Below are positions 46,490 to 57,320 of a stretch of 64,000 nt of DNA, one piece after another. The translations under genes and the position numbers were made by a program. The DNA is from Siphonodentalium dalli (Eukaryota; Mollusca; Scaphopoda; Gadilida; Siphonodentaliidae): assembly GCA_032622095.1 (NCBI GenBank), contig CP136062.1, positions 32,798,918 to 32,862,917 of the forward strand. The letters are read 5' to 3'. Under the pieces are notes generated by a model. That model had not been told where the DNA came from. It made no database searches and was given only the letters and a program-made list of their open reading frames with translations. Each line of letters begins with the position of its first letter. Positions within the stretch are counted from its first letter, which is position 1.

Positions 46490-49468
46490 ATGACATCAAA
46501 TATAGTGCAATATAGGCAGGCGATAGGGCTTTTCAACTTACGTACCAGTAGGTGCAATGTGGATAAATTTTCCAAAACTCGGCGTGGTAATACTTCAAAC
46601 ATTAAATTGCCTAAATTCGGACACATGCACAAATTACTTGTTCGTACAGTTCTAATAAGTATGCTTTTGATTATGTTGAGCAATGACGTGCATAAAAATC
46701 CAGGTCCGCGTGAGAAGGAGACATTATCAATTTTCCATTATAATGTCCGAAGTCTAAGACACAAATTGTCCAAACTAACTGAGCATATTGATGAATATGA
46801 TATTGTTTGTTTTACAGAAACCCATTTAAATGTTGGTTTTCCAAGCGAAAAAATATTGCTTCCTAATTATCAGGGGCCAATTAGATTGGATAGAAACGAA
46901 CGAGGAGGTGGTCTAGCAATTTACTTTGCTGACGGTCTCGTATTTAAACATATTCCTCAACTCGAATTTGACGATGAAATACTCTGGTTCGAAATTGGTT
47001 CGAAACAAAAAATTCTGCTATGTGTGACTTATCGATCAGAGAAGGAATGTATAGAATCATATTGGAAAGACCTAGAATCCTCTGTTGAAAGCGCTCTTTC
47101 GATAAATCCCTCCCTGATTATTGTCGGTGACTTAAATTGTGACCTTTTGAAACAATCAGGACCATTGCACGATATAAAAAGTAGATGGGCTCTAACGAAC
47201 GCTATCACCAACCCAACTCGTGTGACTGGAAGCTCCTCGACCTTGATCGACCCAATTTTGTTAAGTGATACTCTATCATTCGTTAACGCATCCACTATTG
47301 ATCTGGGCCACTCAGACCATTATGCGACCACCATAGAACTACTTACACCCAATCGTAAATCAGAGACATGCATTCGTCAGGTATGGAATTATACCAAAGG
47401 TGATTACTTAAATATGAATGCAGAGATCCATGCAATAAATTGGACAGATGTTTTATCTGAAAGAGGCACAAACATAAATGTAAATACAATGGTAACCATT
47501 TTCACAGACATGTTCCTTAATATTGCAAAAAAGTATATACCATTTCAAACAATTACAATTAGGACAAATGATAAACCATGGTTTGATAGCTCTATTAGAT
47601 TAAATATAAGAGAAAGAGATCGCTTAAGAAAGAAAGCTTTAAAATCAAATACACAAATGCACTGGGACAAGTATAAACAAATTCGAAATAAGATAAACAA
47701 CATGAAAAAATTTGCAAAAGAGAAATATTTGTTAAATCTGGATGAAAATTTGAAACTCAACACAGGTCCAAAGCAATTCTGGCATGTCGTGAAACAGCTG
47801 CTTAACAATTTTTCTAATAAGAGTAAAATCCCAACTCTAGAGTTTAACAACTCATTTTATGATTCTGATGAAGAAAAGACTGAACTGTTGAACAAATTGT
47901 TTATAATGAATAGCACCATAGACAGTTCGGAATCTGACATTCCCAATTTCGCAAATAGAACAGCATCAAATATAAGCTCGATAGAAACATCCGAAGATGA
48001 AATTTCAACTATTCTCAAATCTTTATCTACAAATAAAGCCAATGGTCCGGATGGTATCAGTAACAAAATGTTAAAGGAAAACCACAGCTCAGTATGCAAA
48101 CCACTCAAAATAATATTTAATAAATCGCTGAAGAGCTGTTGTTTTCCGGACACATGGAAACGTGCTGATGTCATACCATTGTTCAAAAAAGGAAAATCAC
48201 AAGATCCAAATAATTACAGACCCATTTCACTTCTCAGTTGTGTTGGAAAAGTTCTCGAAAGAATCGTTCACAATAAAATGTTTATACATTTGCAATCCAG
48301 AGATCTCTTATATTCGCACCAGTCTGGTTTTATTCCCGGTCATGGAACGGAACTACAACTGATAGAAATTATTCATAATATAGTAGAATCGCTTGATAAA
48401 GGTGATACGACATGTGCAGTATTCTGTGATATTTCCAAAGCCTTTGACAAAGTGTGGCATCGTGGTCTTATACATAAGCTCGACAAATATGGTATTAAAG
48501 GAGATATTCTTAAATGGTCTGTGAACTACCTTGAAAGTCGCAAACAACGCGTACGAATTAACTCCAGTTTTTCCAAATACGCACCTATAACAGCAGGAGT
48601 CCCCCAAGGATCCGTAATCGGGCCTCTTATGTTTCTCATATATATAAATGACATTTCGGACAATTTAGAATCCCGAGCTAGACTATTTGCCGATGATACA
48701 TGTCTCATGAATGCTAACTCTGACCTACAAACTTTAGAATCGACGATAAATAATGACATGCGGAAAATCAATGAATGGGCTGAAAAGTGGATAGTCAAAT
48801 TTAATAGTGCCAAAACTAAAGTACTGCTGTTTACAAGTATAGAAAATATTATAAAACCAGATATAGTTTTCAATGGAGCTACCCTTGATTATAAGCACAG
48901 TCACACACACCTGGGTATTGACATCTCAGAAGATTTATCATGGAATATTTATATCGAAAATATATGTACTAAAGCCTATGCAAGACTTTCCCAAATGAGA
49001 AAACTGAAATATCTTCTTAACCGTCAGACTCTCGAAATATTATATTTATCTCACGTCCGTCCATTAATGGAGTATGCTAGTTGTGTATGGTTTGGAGCAC
49101 CTGCCTATCTATTAAAAAGACTAGATGATATACAAATCGAAGCTGCACGTATAGCTACAGGTTGTACAAAATCGGTCCCCCATAATAGGTTGCTCTTTGA
49201 ACTCGGATGGGAGAAGCTGGAAAGTAGGCGGTATGTTAAACGAATGAGTATATTTTACAATATTGCAAACGGCAAAGCCCCCGCCTACTTAACTCAGCTT
49301 CTTCCGTCAAAGGTTAAGGATAAATGTGATTACGAACTGAGAAATGCATCAAATTTAAATCGTCCCATTTCAAATAGCAAAAGAACAGATAAAACTTTCT
49401 TCCCCACATGCGTTATGGATTGGAACAAATTGGATGAAAAAAAAAGAAAGAAACATTCCACTCGATAG
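46490..49468 (+). CDS. Retrotransposon polyprotein: 2A-like motif, endonuclease, reverse transcriptase (C-terminus frameshifted)
   Basis: The start is the ATG at 46490 (CGCCATGAC). The leader has a hydrophobic stretch, then DVHKNPGP at residues 66-73, which matches the 2A ribosome-skipping consensus except H for E. 2A-like motifs at this position are known from CR1-type LINEs. The endonuclease runs from LSIFHYNVRS (79) through GDLN (213-216) and SDH (275-277). The reverse transcriptase has FCDISKAFD (645-653), VPQGS (704-708) and FADD (733-736). The 992-aa frame ends shortly after DWNKLDE, where a run of nine A (49437-49445) precedes a stop. The expected continuation is present in other frames, so this copy is damaged at its C-terminus, while the catalytic motifs are intact. 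Confidence 0.93.
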   Translation: MTSNIVQYRQAIGLFNLRTSRCNVDKFSKTRRGNTSNIKLPKFGHMHKLLVRTVLISMLLIMLSNDVHKNPGPREKETLSIFHYNVRSLRHKLSKLTEHIDEYDIVCFTETHLNVGFPSEKILLPNYQGPIRLDRNERGGGLAIYFADGLVFKHIPQLEFDDEILWFEIGSKQKILLCVTYRSEKECIESYWKDLESSVESALSINPSLIIVGDLNCDLLKQSGPLHDIKSRWALTNAITNPTRVTGSSSTLIDPILLSDTLSFVNASTIDLGHSDHYATTIELLTPNRKSETCIRQVWNYTKGDYLNMNAEIHAINWTDVLSERGTNINVNTMVTIFTDMFLNIAKKYIPFQTITIRTNDKPWFDSSIRLNIRERDRLRKKALKSNTQMHWDKYKQIRNKINNMKKFAKEKYLLNLDENLKLNTGPKQFWHVVKQLLNNFSNKSKIPTLEFNNSFYDSDEEKTELLNKLFIMNSTIDSSESDIPNFANRTASNISSIETSEDEISTILKSLSTNKANGPDGISNKMLKENHSSVCKPLKIIFNKSLKSCCFPDTWKRADVIPLFKKGKSQDPNNYRPISLLSCVGKVLERIVHNKMFIHLQSRDLLYSHQSGFIPGHGTELQLIEIIHNIVESLDKGDTTCAVFCDISKAFDKVWHRGLIHKLDKYGIKGDILKWSVNYLESRKQRVRINSSFSKYAPITAGVPQGSVIGPLMFLIYINDISDNLESRARLFADDTCLMNANSDLQTLESTINNDMRKINEWAEKWIVKFNSAKTKVLLFTSIENIIKPDIVFNGATLDYKHSHTHLGIDISEDLSWNIYIENICTKAYARLSQMRKLKYLLNRQTLEILYLSHVRPLMEYASCVWFGAPAYLLKRLDDIQIEAARIATGCTKSVPHNRLLFELGWEKLESRRYVKRMSIFYNIANGKAPAYLTQLLPSKVKDKCDYELRNASNLNRPISNSKRTDKTFFPTCVMDWNKLDEKKRKKHSTR

Positions 49469-49857
49469 GTTCAAGAAAGCACTAGTAACTAAGCCATTAA
49501 AACCACCAACATATTTCATATGGTAAACGGCTATTGAACATCCTTCATTGTAAACTGAGGTGTGAATGTAGTAATCTACAAGCTGATAAACTTCAAAATT
49601 ATATAGCAATTTCTGCTACATGTAGATGTGGACATTCTGTAGTAAATGCTTTCCACTATTTTTTTGAATGCCACCTACACTTTGAAGAAAGAATTACACT
49701 TCGTAATAATCTTCTGCGCTTTAATATACATTCAGTTAAAACACTAATATTTGGGGACCCGAACTTAAAACAATTAGAAAATGAACATATCTTTAAAGCT
49801 GTGCAAAATTACTTACGAGATACAACTCAAGAGGAAAATCCGACAAAGTTCTATTAA
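49469..49857 (+). pseudogene. Frameshifted C-terminal end of the retrotransposon ORF
   Basis: Two frame changes separate this from the main ORF: one at the A9 run near 49437-49445, and one near 49519-49524, where a TGG-TAA stop is bypassed in the next frame. The last part reads LNILHCKLRCECSNLQADKL, then CRCGHSVVNAFHYFFEC, the cysteine/histidine-rich tail usual after the reverse transcriptase in CR1/Jockey-group proteins. It ends at a TAA at 49855-49857. Confidence 0.85.
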
Positions 49858-50204
49858 GACGCTCGCATCATTTGAATGCAAATTGTACAAATGTTAACAA
49901 TGCACCATGAGGTACATGTATCACATTTAAAACAGCTACTTGAAATCATTATTGAAATTATTTAGAATTGGTGGGGTGGTGAGACTATACAAACTATTTT
50001 TCAAATAATATACAATGATATACTGTATGTATACACTTGTAAATATGTTATACCTATTGTGTTGACAACCCCAATTATTATGTATCAGTGTTATAACGGC
50101 AATTGGGAGAGGGGGTTATGTATAAGTGGATCGCACTTGTCCTCCAATCCCAATGCCAATCTGTATTGTTATATACTTATTGGTAATAAATATGTTTAAA
50201 CCAA
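49858..50204 (+). other. 3' UTR of the retrotransposon
   Basis: AT-rich, with a GGTGGGGTGGTGAGAC segment and a terminal GGTAATAAATATGTTTAAACC directly before the target duplication. No long poly(A) or microsatellite tail remains. Confidence 0.7.
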
Positions 50205-50996
50205 ATTAAGGTTACTGCAGTTGCAGGGGAATTCTTGCTGCGACCACGAGTAGCTTGTATCCGTCTTTGCTACGTCAACGGGGCGCTCATGTCGTTCGCG
50301 TTGCGCTGTCGTGGCGACGGTACTGCGCCTGGTCAGAACGCCGAAACTCTGCGCTTGTTTTGTGCATGCACAAAACAAGCGCGGCGCTCTGGCGCTCAGA
50401 GGTGATCACGGGGACCCTCTCCCGTCCTAGCCAGTGTCAACTGCGACGTTACTGCGTCACCAATCGGTTCTTGGATACCTTAGTGCGCTTTGCTCGGCGC
50501 TTTGATAATTTTACAGCGCAATGCAAGCACCGGCCTGATCGCAGCGGAGTGTGACAGTGATTTAATCGGACAGCTAATCTATTGCGGATTGTTGGGTTTA
50601 TTCCCCACAAACTAAAAACTGACTATGACTGGAGAACGCAGGAGACGCTATTTATACTCTCCGCGCCCGCGCAGAGAACGTTTTGCAAACGTATTGAGAA
50701 CGTACTAGCATCACAATGACAGCGACTTGAACGCAATAAGAGCGTGAGACTTGACAAAGTAGGAACGCAATAGGAGCATACTTTGTTTTAAAAGTTTGAC
50801 AATTTTGGACAGTTTTCGGCGCTCCTCCTGCGTGTTACTCATATTTTGGTACTTTTGCAGCGCAATGCAAGCGCCGGCCTGAGTGTGACAGGGGTTTTAC
50901 ATAATATTATGTCGGATTTATAATTATTTAACATATAACTTATTAATAACAAATCACAAACTATATCTAACCAACAAGGTCTACCTTATGTTCTAT

Positions 50997-51370
50997 ATAC
51001 AATTACGCAATGACATTACCCGCATTGCATTGACCCATCGCACATCGAGAGAACAATACACATTTACACGAAACGAGAGTCATATCTAAATTAAAATGGT
51101 ATATCGTAAGGCATATGAACAGACAATCACTCGATCGCTATGTGGGGTGGATTTAACATGATTCCCAGAAACGATTCACTTAAGCATAAACGATTGATGT
51201 CTAATCAGGCCATGATGTAATTTACTTATTGATGTAATTGCTACTTGTTGTGTATTCATTGAATAAATATACTGTTTAAACTTCACACATTTCTGGCAGA
51301 CTTAAAAATGAATGTCCCAGAACACAACTTGGACGGGTGTAAATTTGTTTCAAGAATAATATATATATAT
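50997..51370. repeat. 5.05 kb tandem unit, copy 3 (right part)
   Basis: From TGACATTACCCGCATTGCAT onward it matches 33847-34205 of copy 1 with small differences. It closes the third unit after the 7.4 kb interruption and fades out near the TATATA run at 51355-51372. Confidence 0.9.
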
Positions 51371-52210
51371 ACACAACTCTGTGTGGCGCGGCGCGGCTCC
51401 GTTCTTGGCTCCGTGGTATACTAAGAAATGACAAGTCTAATTCTCGAGGCATGATCAACTGCGATGGTATATTATTCCTTGCTTGTACTTTCGTGGTGTT
51501 ATTGACTCTGACGTCATATATGTTATTTTACCCGGGAGTGCTATTTTACAGGTCCCGTTGCCTTCGGATGTTTTAAAAGGGCACTAAGAATTATGATATA
51601 TGTATATTGACTAGAGGCGGCCAAACGGCTGGACCATCGGAGCTGAAATTTTTTAAATGTCCGTAATTTGACTGAGGTAACCTTATTATATAGGTCCCGT
51701 TGATATCAGATGTCTTAAAAGGGCAACCGTAATTAATTTAACTAAATAATTAATTATATACCTACAATTGTTGCAATCTGGAATGTGAAAATTGACACAC
51801 TGGGGTAAATTATCCCGTTGGGTAATATGGGTTGTTTCCGTTGATCCCAAGAGCCTTAAAGGGGCAACTATGAGCAATAAAGAGCGTTCATTGTAAGCTT
51901 AGACGATATGTAGAAACATTAGTAAAGAAGAAACAATTGACAATATTATTGTTATGGAATAGGTACATTTTACCTCATATAACTTAAAGGGGTAATAAGC
52001 AATTGTATGATACGCAAATAGCGTTTATTATTCAGCCCATACAATATGCAAGCAAAGTGGTACACAAAAGAAAAAATTACGTGGGGAATTTCACGGCAGG
52101 GTGATGTTGACATCAAATGACATGAAGATGCACTAATTATTAGCAATAAAGAGCGTTTATTATCAATATATTATTCCGATGTGCATTGTGTGCATTTTAC
52201 TGACCACACT
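51371..52210. repeat. Diverged repeats with GGGGCAATNATAATT and AATAAAGAGCGTT motifs
   Basis: Three to four degenerate units near 51540, 51690, 51835 and 52100 share a TAGGTCCCGTTG-like block, a TTAAAAGGGCAA-like block and AGCAATAAAGAGCGTTTATT. The family recurs at 56700-57320. No credible gene. Confidence 0.65.
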
Positions 52211-52590
52211 GGGTCCTGAAATTTGGCATGTTCATCGACAGATACCAAATCTCCAATAATCACTCCCATAATCAGGGTCACCACGGGTCACGGATACCTA
52301 TTGTTACGCAATATGACACCACATTATGAACCCGTGAGAACTTTTATCTCAACTATGGTGACTGAAATTTGGCACTGTCATCGGCATGTACCGACTCTAC
52401 AATAACCACGAGCCACGCAGTTCGAACTCCTATATTCTGGGTCACCACGAGTCACGGAAACCCCGTTTTACCCAATATGACACTATGACCCAACCTTAAG
52501 AGCCCCTGCGCACTTTCTGCTGCACACTGGACACTGAAATTTCGCACACTCGTTAAGATGTACCCACTCTCTCACTTGACCCCGGTGAAA
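52211..52590. repeat. ~155-bp tandem repeat, about 2.5 copies
   Basis: CTGAAATTTGGCA starts units near 52214 and 52371, and CTGAAATTTCGCAC starts one near 52531. Shared blocks include GGGTCACCACG and CAATATGACAC. Confidence 0.8.
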
Positions 52591-53600
52591 TGAAATACAA
52601 CTGATTGTTTATTAATAACAATGGTAACCTCACACTATACACGGTAACATATGAAACAACTCGGCATTATACCAATACGATATGTATATTCCCTATCAAA
52701 CGAGGCGGTTTCAACAATGACATATCAATGAACTGAAATGCAAGTAATAATCGCTTAATCCAGTAAACGTTTACTCTAGTGGAAATGAGCGTGCAAGTGT
52801 GTCAGCACAATGTGATTATGACAAAAGCGTTGACGGGTATAATACATTATCGCGGTGTGAGGGTTCTATGAAAACTTAATCGGGATCATGATAACCCGTG
52901 GCCCGCGTTTAAATAGCATAACGAATTACAGTGTGTTCGTGTGACCAGTGCCTAAGATTGAAAATCTTACATTCCAACTGATCAAATATACACGGAAATT
53001 TATAGTGTTTAAATTCAATGCGTGTTTCATACGTGTAAGTTAGAGTTTGCGCGAGGTTTTAACACATCTGCTCGCATATCACCAGACCTGTTGTGTTTAT
53101 TATCATGATTCGTGTAATACTTACTAGCTAGATGTCCATGCAGCTCCTGAAGCATGCCCGCGTTCTTAATGCGGAGGAGTCTTCCGCACAAACTTTTGCT
53201 TTTGCATGTCTGCAAGGCATCATCGTGGCTCTTTTTATCTGTACTGACGTAGACACAGATGCCCGAGTGATTCAGCCATACTCTGCCGCTCCTGGTGCAC
53301 TCTGTAACAAGACGGAGTATACATGATGTTTATTGTCGGTAACACGTTGATTTCCTATACTTTCAATAGGGAGTGCCATAAACAATGACGAGAAGGACAA
53401 CCTTGATGTCCGCTGTCTGTGTAATAGTATGTATGGCGTGATAGCAGTCGTATGTCGTGTGTAATACACTTTAAATATGTTTCAATAACTCAATATTTAG
53501 AGAGTGCATAATATTAGTATTGAGTCTGATGATAACCCGCGCTTTTGGCGTCCACCCATGCATTTTATGACGTCACGAAAAGTACCCCACCTATTGAAGC
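52591..53600. other. No firm gene; one candidate exon
   Basis: AT-rich sequence. The minus-strand segment 53209-53125 is preceded by GCCTTGCAG and followed by GTAAGTATT, which is good splice context for an 85-bp exon reading TCKSKSLCGRLLRIKNAG and on. I do not recognise the peptide. Confidence 0.3.
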
Positions 53601-55700
53601 TGCAGTACACCTAATACGTTTGTGTATTACGTAACGACCTCTCTGAACAATGGGACGTGTCACTCCCTATGAATGGTGTACGTTCGTAATGTGTGTATGG
53701 TGTACGTTCATAATAGGTGTGTCAGTTTATGTATATTATGCGATGACCTCGATGAACAATGGGGAGCTTCCGCCCTGAATTTATGTTCTTAATGGGGTAT
53801 TACCTCATATTATGTTAAAGGGAGACAATGTATTCACTCAGTTTGTGAATGTTAAAGAGACCAAAGCCACTCACGTGTGTGCATATTAAAGGGACACGAT
53901 GTAGACCCCGAAGCCACGACAAAATAGTTTTTTTGCGGCTGGCTCAACCGATTTCGTGGCTGGTTAGCTTGCTTAGTCGGCTCACTCGCCACGTTCGAGG
54001 CTGACGAAATATGGCAGCTCAGCCGGCTGAGATGTTATCATTTAGCATATTTTCGTTTCAGAATTGTTCCTAATCCCCGGTTATAGACCCCGTTTGTTTT
54101 AGAGTTTGTGGTGAACCCGTAGAATTCCAGACCACACGTAATCTTTTGATATTGGGCTTTTCCATTATGGCGAAAATACATGAAGGACTGGCATGGATAT
54201 ATTATGTAGTTTCCCATCTAATCGGTATAATTATGTTACATTTGGACTTCTCTGTCGACTTCAGACTGCTATCACCACTGGAATCTTGTGATATGTGCAT
54301 GCATCATTGACTGATGAATCCGATTGTAATGATATATAAGGCAAACAAATAATAGCTGTGTTTAGGGTATGTAGGTAGGGATTTTGTTTTATCAAATTTT
54401 TTTATTCTGATAATTTCTGAATTGCATTGAGTTATTGACAATTCAACCTAGAAAGCTTCACAATTCAGTTTAATTGGAACGTTCAATACTAAATATTGTT
54501 ATCTTGTATTAGTCAGAGCACTAGACTAATAAAACTTCTAAATGTTTTATTGGAGACGTTTGAAAATGGTAAGATGCCTTTCGATGACCTTCCCATTGAA
54601 AACAATAATATCTCTGTCTACAGTCCAATAAAAAGTTTTGGGTATGCACCTTTTTCTATGGTAGGTAGGAAAATCTTAAACACAGGATTTTTTTTTTGGC
54701 CTAATATTTCAAACTATATTTTCTATTTTCTCCTGCAGGTTATGTGCATATATTTACAAATGCCAGGGATGTCTGAGACTGGGTCGTATCGATATAAACA
54801 ATTTATACTTTAACCATTTCAATGCCGAATGGATGCGCCCATTCAGTTATATGAAAGCGTGCATTGTGATAGTCTATTCCACATTAAGGGACCCGGTGTT
54901 CAGATAATATAACAACCATACCGTGTCCATGCGAGTATGCCAATATTAGGCAATGCGTTTTAGTTCTTTGCGATTCACAGTACAGTTGTGCTTGACATAT
55001 AAGCCCATGCACACCGCTCAGCCATTTTACAATTCCGGCGGCGGAGATTTGTTCATGTGGCTGGCGTTAGAGATAATATGGCTGGCGGCGGTTTGTGGCC
55101 AATATGGCTGGCGGCGGAAGCAGCGTGCGATGGCGGCTTCGGGCTCTAACACGAGACAATCTCGGTGTGTAAATGATAAAGGGCGCAATGCACTCAGTGT
55201 GAATGTTAAAGAGACACGATGCACTAGCGGTGGGTGAATGTTAAAGCAACATAATGTGTGAATATTAAAGGGAAACAATGCGCTCGCATAGCGTGAATGC
55301 TAAAGGGACGACACTCTCGGTATGGGAATGTTAAAGGAACACACGGCACTCATAGGGTGTGCATGAAAGTAAAAATGACACAGAACACAATTTTAAACTT
55401 TAGAACTTCAAATAAAAAAAAATTAAAACCTTTAAAAACTAAATTGGATTTCAAAAATAAAACAAATGTTATAAACTTTAAAAACTTAAATTTTATTCCA
55501 AAATAAATTAATTAAGTAATGAAAGTGTCAACGACACTGTAGCTCAACTTGGGAAGAAGTGTATTGTTTGCTGAGCAATGAATAGAATGACAAAGAAGAA
55601 GGCCAAAACGTTACAGTAAAAGACCTTTATTGTGCAGATGAAAGTATTTTCATTTGAAACATTTCACCAATAAATGTGGGCTTTAGGGTGTGCGTATATA
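53601..55700. repeat. Scattered short repeats, including a TTAAAGGGACACAATG minisatellite at 55160-55365
   Basis: About five 40-45 bp units of the form GTGTGAATGTTAAAGGGACA followed by CGATGCACTC lie at 55160-55365, with two related units at 53810-53900. 53930-54010 repeats GGCTGG/GGCTCA motifs. 55020-55130 is rich in GGCGGCGG/TGGCTGGCG. The frame at 54496-54813 has no recognisable domain. Confidence 0.6.
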
Positions 55701-56660
55701 TGGATTCAAATTTGAAAACCAAGATGGCTGCTGGTAACCATGTTTTATGACGAATATCGGATATAATCAATGGATCCAATCTAGAGGATGCCACGAAGAT
55801 AATTCTGAAGATTGGTGACGATTGGATGAGCGATGTGGCCTTTAGAATGTGCCGAAGGATTTAGTCAAGCAAAGAGTAAAATCAAAGATGGCCACTGGCA
55901 GTCGTATTATTTAACAAATTTCGGGAATAATCGATGGCTCACATCTTGAGTTCACCCCGAAGATCCATATGCAGTTTGGGGCCGATCGGATGAGGGATGT
56001 GGCCTGCAGTGTGTGCCGAAGGGTTTAGTCATGCAAAGAATAAAATCCAAAATGGCCACTGGCAGCCATGTGTTTCTACGGATTTTGAAAAACAAGTCGA
56101 TGGCTCCCATCCAGAAGTCATCATGCAGATCCACATAAAGTTTAGCGATGATCGGATGAGGGATGTGGATTGTATGGTTTGCCAAATGATTTAGTCATGC
56201 AAAGAGTAAAATCCGGCGGCCATGGTTTTCATCGTTCATTGATCAAATTCCAAGGCTCCCATCTAGAGGTAATCCTAAACATGCCTGAAAAGTTCTTCAA
56301 TAAATGCGGGCTTAGCCGATGGAATCAACTTTAAAATCCAAGATGGCTGCTGGCGGCCATGTTTTTAACAAATTTCGGAAAAAAACATCGACGTCACCCC
56401 GAAGATCCGTATGAAGTTTGATGATGCTCGGATGAGGGATATTGCCCGTAGAGTGTGCCGAAATATTTAATCATACAAATAGTAAAATCAATGACAGCTG
56501 CTGGCGGCCATTTTGTCAACTAATTTCGGAAATTTCGGCTGCCATCTAGAGGTTACCCCGAAGATCCATATAAAGTTTGATCATGATTCAAATTTGAAAT
56601 TAAAAATGGCTGCCGGCGGCCATGTTTACCCCCCCCCAATGGCATTCAATGTTGTCAAAT
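55701..56660. repeat. ~150-bp repeat with palindromic ATGGC..GCCAT core, six to seven units
   Basis: Units start near 55717, 55885, 56042, 56205, 56335, 56485 and 56600. Each has AAAATCCAAGATGGC, a GCTGGCGGCCATGTTTT segment, then CATCTAGAGGTNACCCCGAA, GATCCATATGAAGTTTG, GATGAGGGATGTGG and GATTTAGTCATGCAAAGAGT. Frames inside follow the repeat. Confidence 0.85.
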
Positions 56661-56699
56661 TTTACGCTTATTTGAAAGACGTTTCGTACCAATAATGTT

Positions 56700-57320
56700 T
56701 TGGTTCTTTTGCGATCAAATAGAGTGCCATGGGATATATGACGTCAGTTGTCTTAACAGGGCAATAATAATTAAATAAAATGAATAATTAAATATATACC
56801 CAAATTTGTTGGAAATTTGTCGTTGAAAAATTTATCCACAGTGGCAAATTGACCAGATGAGTGTCATGGGATTGGTGTCATTGACCTAAGACTACTTAAA
56901 GGGCCAATAAGAAACAATTTTAATTTCTGGAAATTTGTATGAAGTATGCAGTGGTGAATTGACCGGGGATCTTAAAGGGGATCTTAACGATTATATTATC
57001 ATAATTAGCAATAAAGATCGTTCTTTATTAGCTCAACGATAAGTAAGAAACTTATTAAAGATTGGTCACCTGACCAGGGGAATATGATTGGATATGTGCC
57101 TTTGACCTATGACGATTTAAATGGTGACTAGTAAATTATTTTAGCATAGATGATCAACGAGGAGCTCAGAATTTATTAGGGGAAATTGACAGACGTAAGT
57201 TTACACGGGGCTTGTCGTGGGGTAGATGCGGTTGACATCAGATGACTTAACTTGGCAAAAATAATTAACATTAACGAGCGTTTATTGTCAACTTAAGATA
57301 CAGAGGTAACCTTATCCGGA
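56700..57320. repeat. Second block of AATAAAGAGCGTT-type repeats
   Basis: Units near 56735, 56865, 57095 and 57220 share GATGACTTAA-like and GGGCAATAATAATTA-like blocks, and AGCAATAAAGATCGTTCTTT near 57005. Same family as 51371-52210. Confidence 0.65.

Larger units (their letters stand above)
44115..50214 (+). mobile_element. 6.08 kb CR1-like retrotransposon with 10-bp target-site duplication
   Basis: ATTAAGGTTA occurs at 44115-44124 and again at 50205-50214. Removing 44125-50214 restores CAAGGCGTATTAAGGTTACTGCAG, which matches the duplicated, uninterrupted stretch at 43962-43987 (written here in pieces: CAAGGCGTA, then TAAG, then TTACTGCAGTTGCAG). The insertion is therefore defined to the base. 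It comprises a ~2.37 kb 5' region with two tandem monomers, an endonuclease/reverse transcriptase ORF from 46490, a frameshifted C-terminal part to 49857, and a ~350-bp 3' UTR ending near AATAAATATGTTTAAACC. Confidence 0.88.
43773..50894. mobile_element. TIR/foldback DNA element split by a retrotransposon
   Basis: The left end (43773-43817) and right end (50850-50894) are 45-bp inverted repeats with one mismatch, starting CCCCTGTCACACTCAGG. Without the retrotransposon at 44125-50214 the element is about 1.03 kb. It is rich in inverted repeats, including a perfect 32-bp palindrome at 50351-50382 and a degraded internal copy of the terminus at 50512-50555. A half copy of the palindrome lies at 43921-43941. 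GTTGCAGNGGAATTCTTG and GTAGCTTGTATCCGTC are duplicated at about 43987 and 50220. No transposase is visible, and no target duplication is clear. Confidence 0.8.

Noticed and set aside
54496-54813. 105-aa plus-strand ORF
   Set aside because: No domain, no coding context, and Phe/Asn-rich composition as expected of AT-rich DNA.
55952-56194. ORFs on both strands in the ~150-bp repeat block
   Set aside because: They repeat the unit sequence and shift frame between units.
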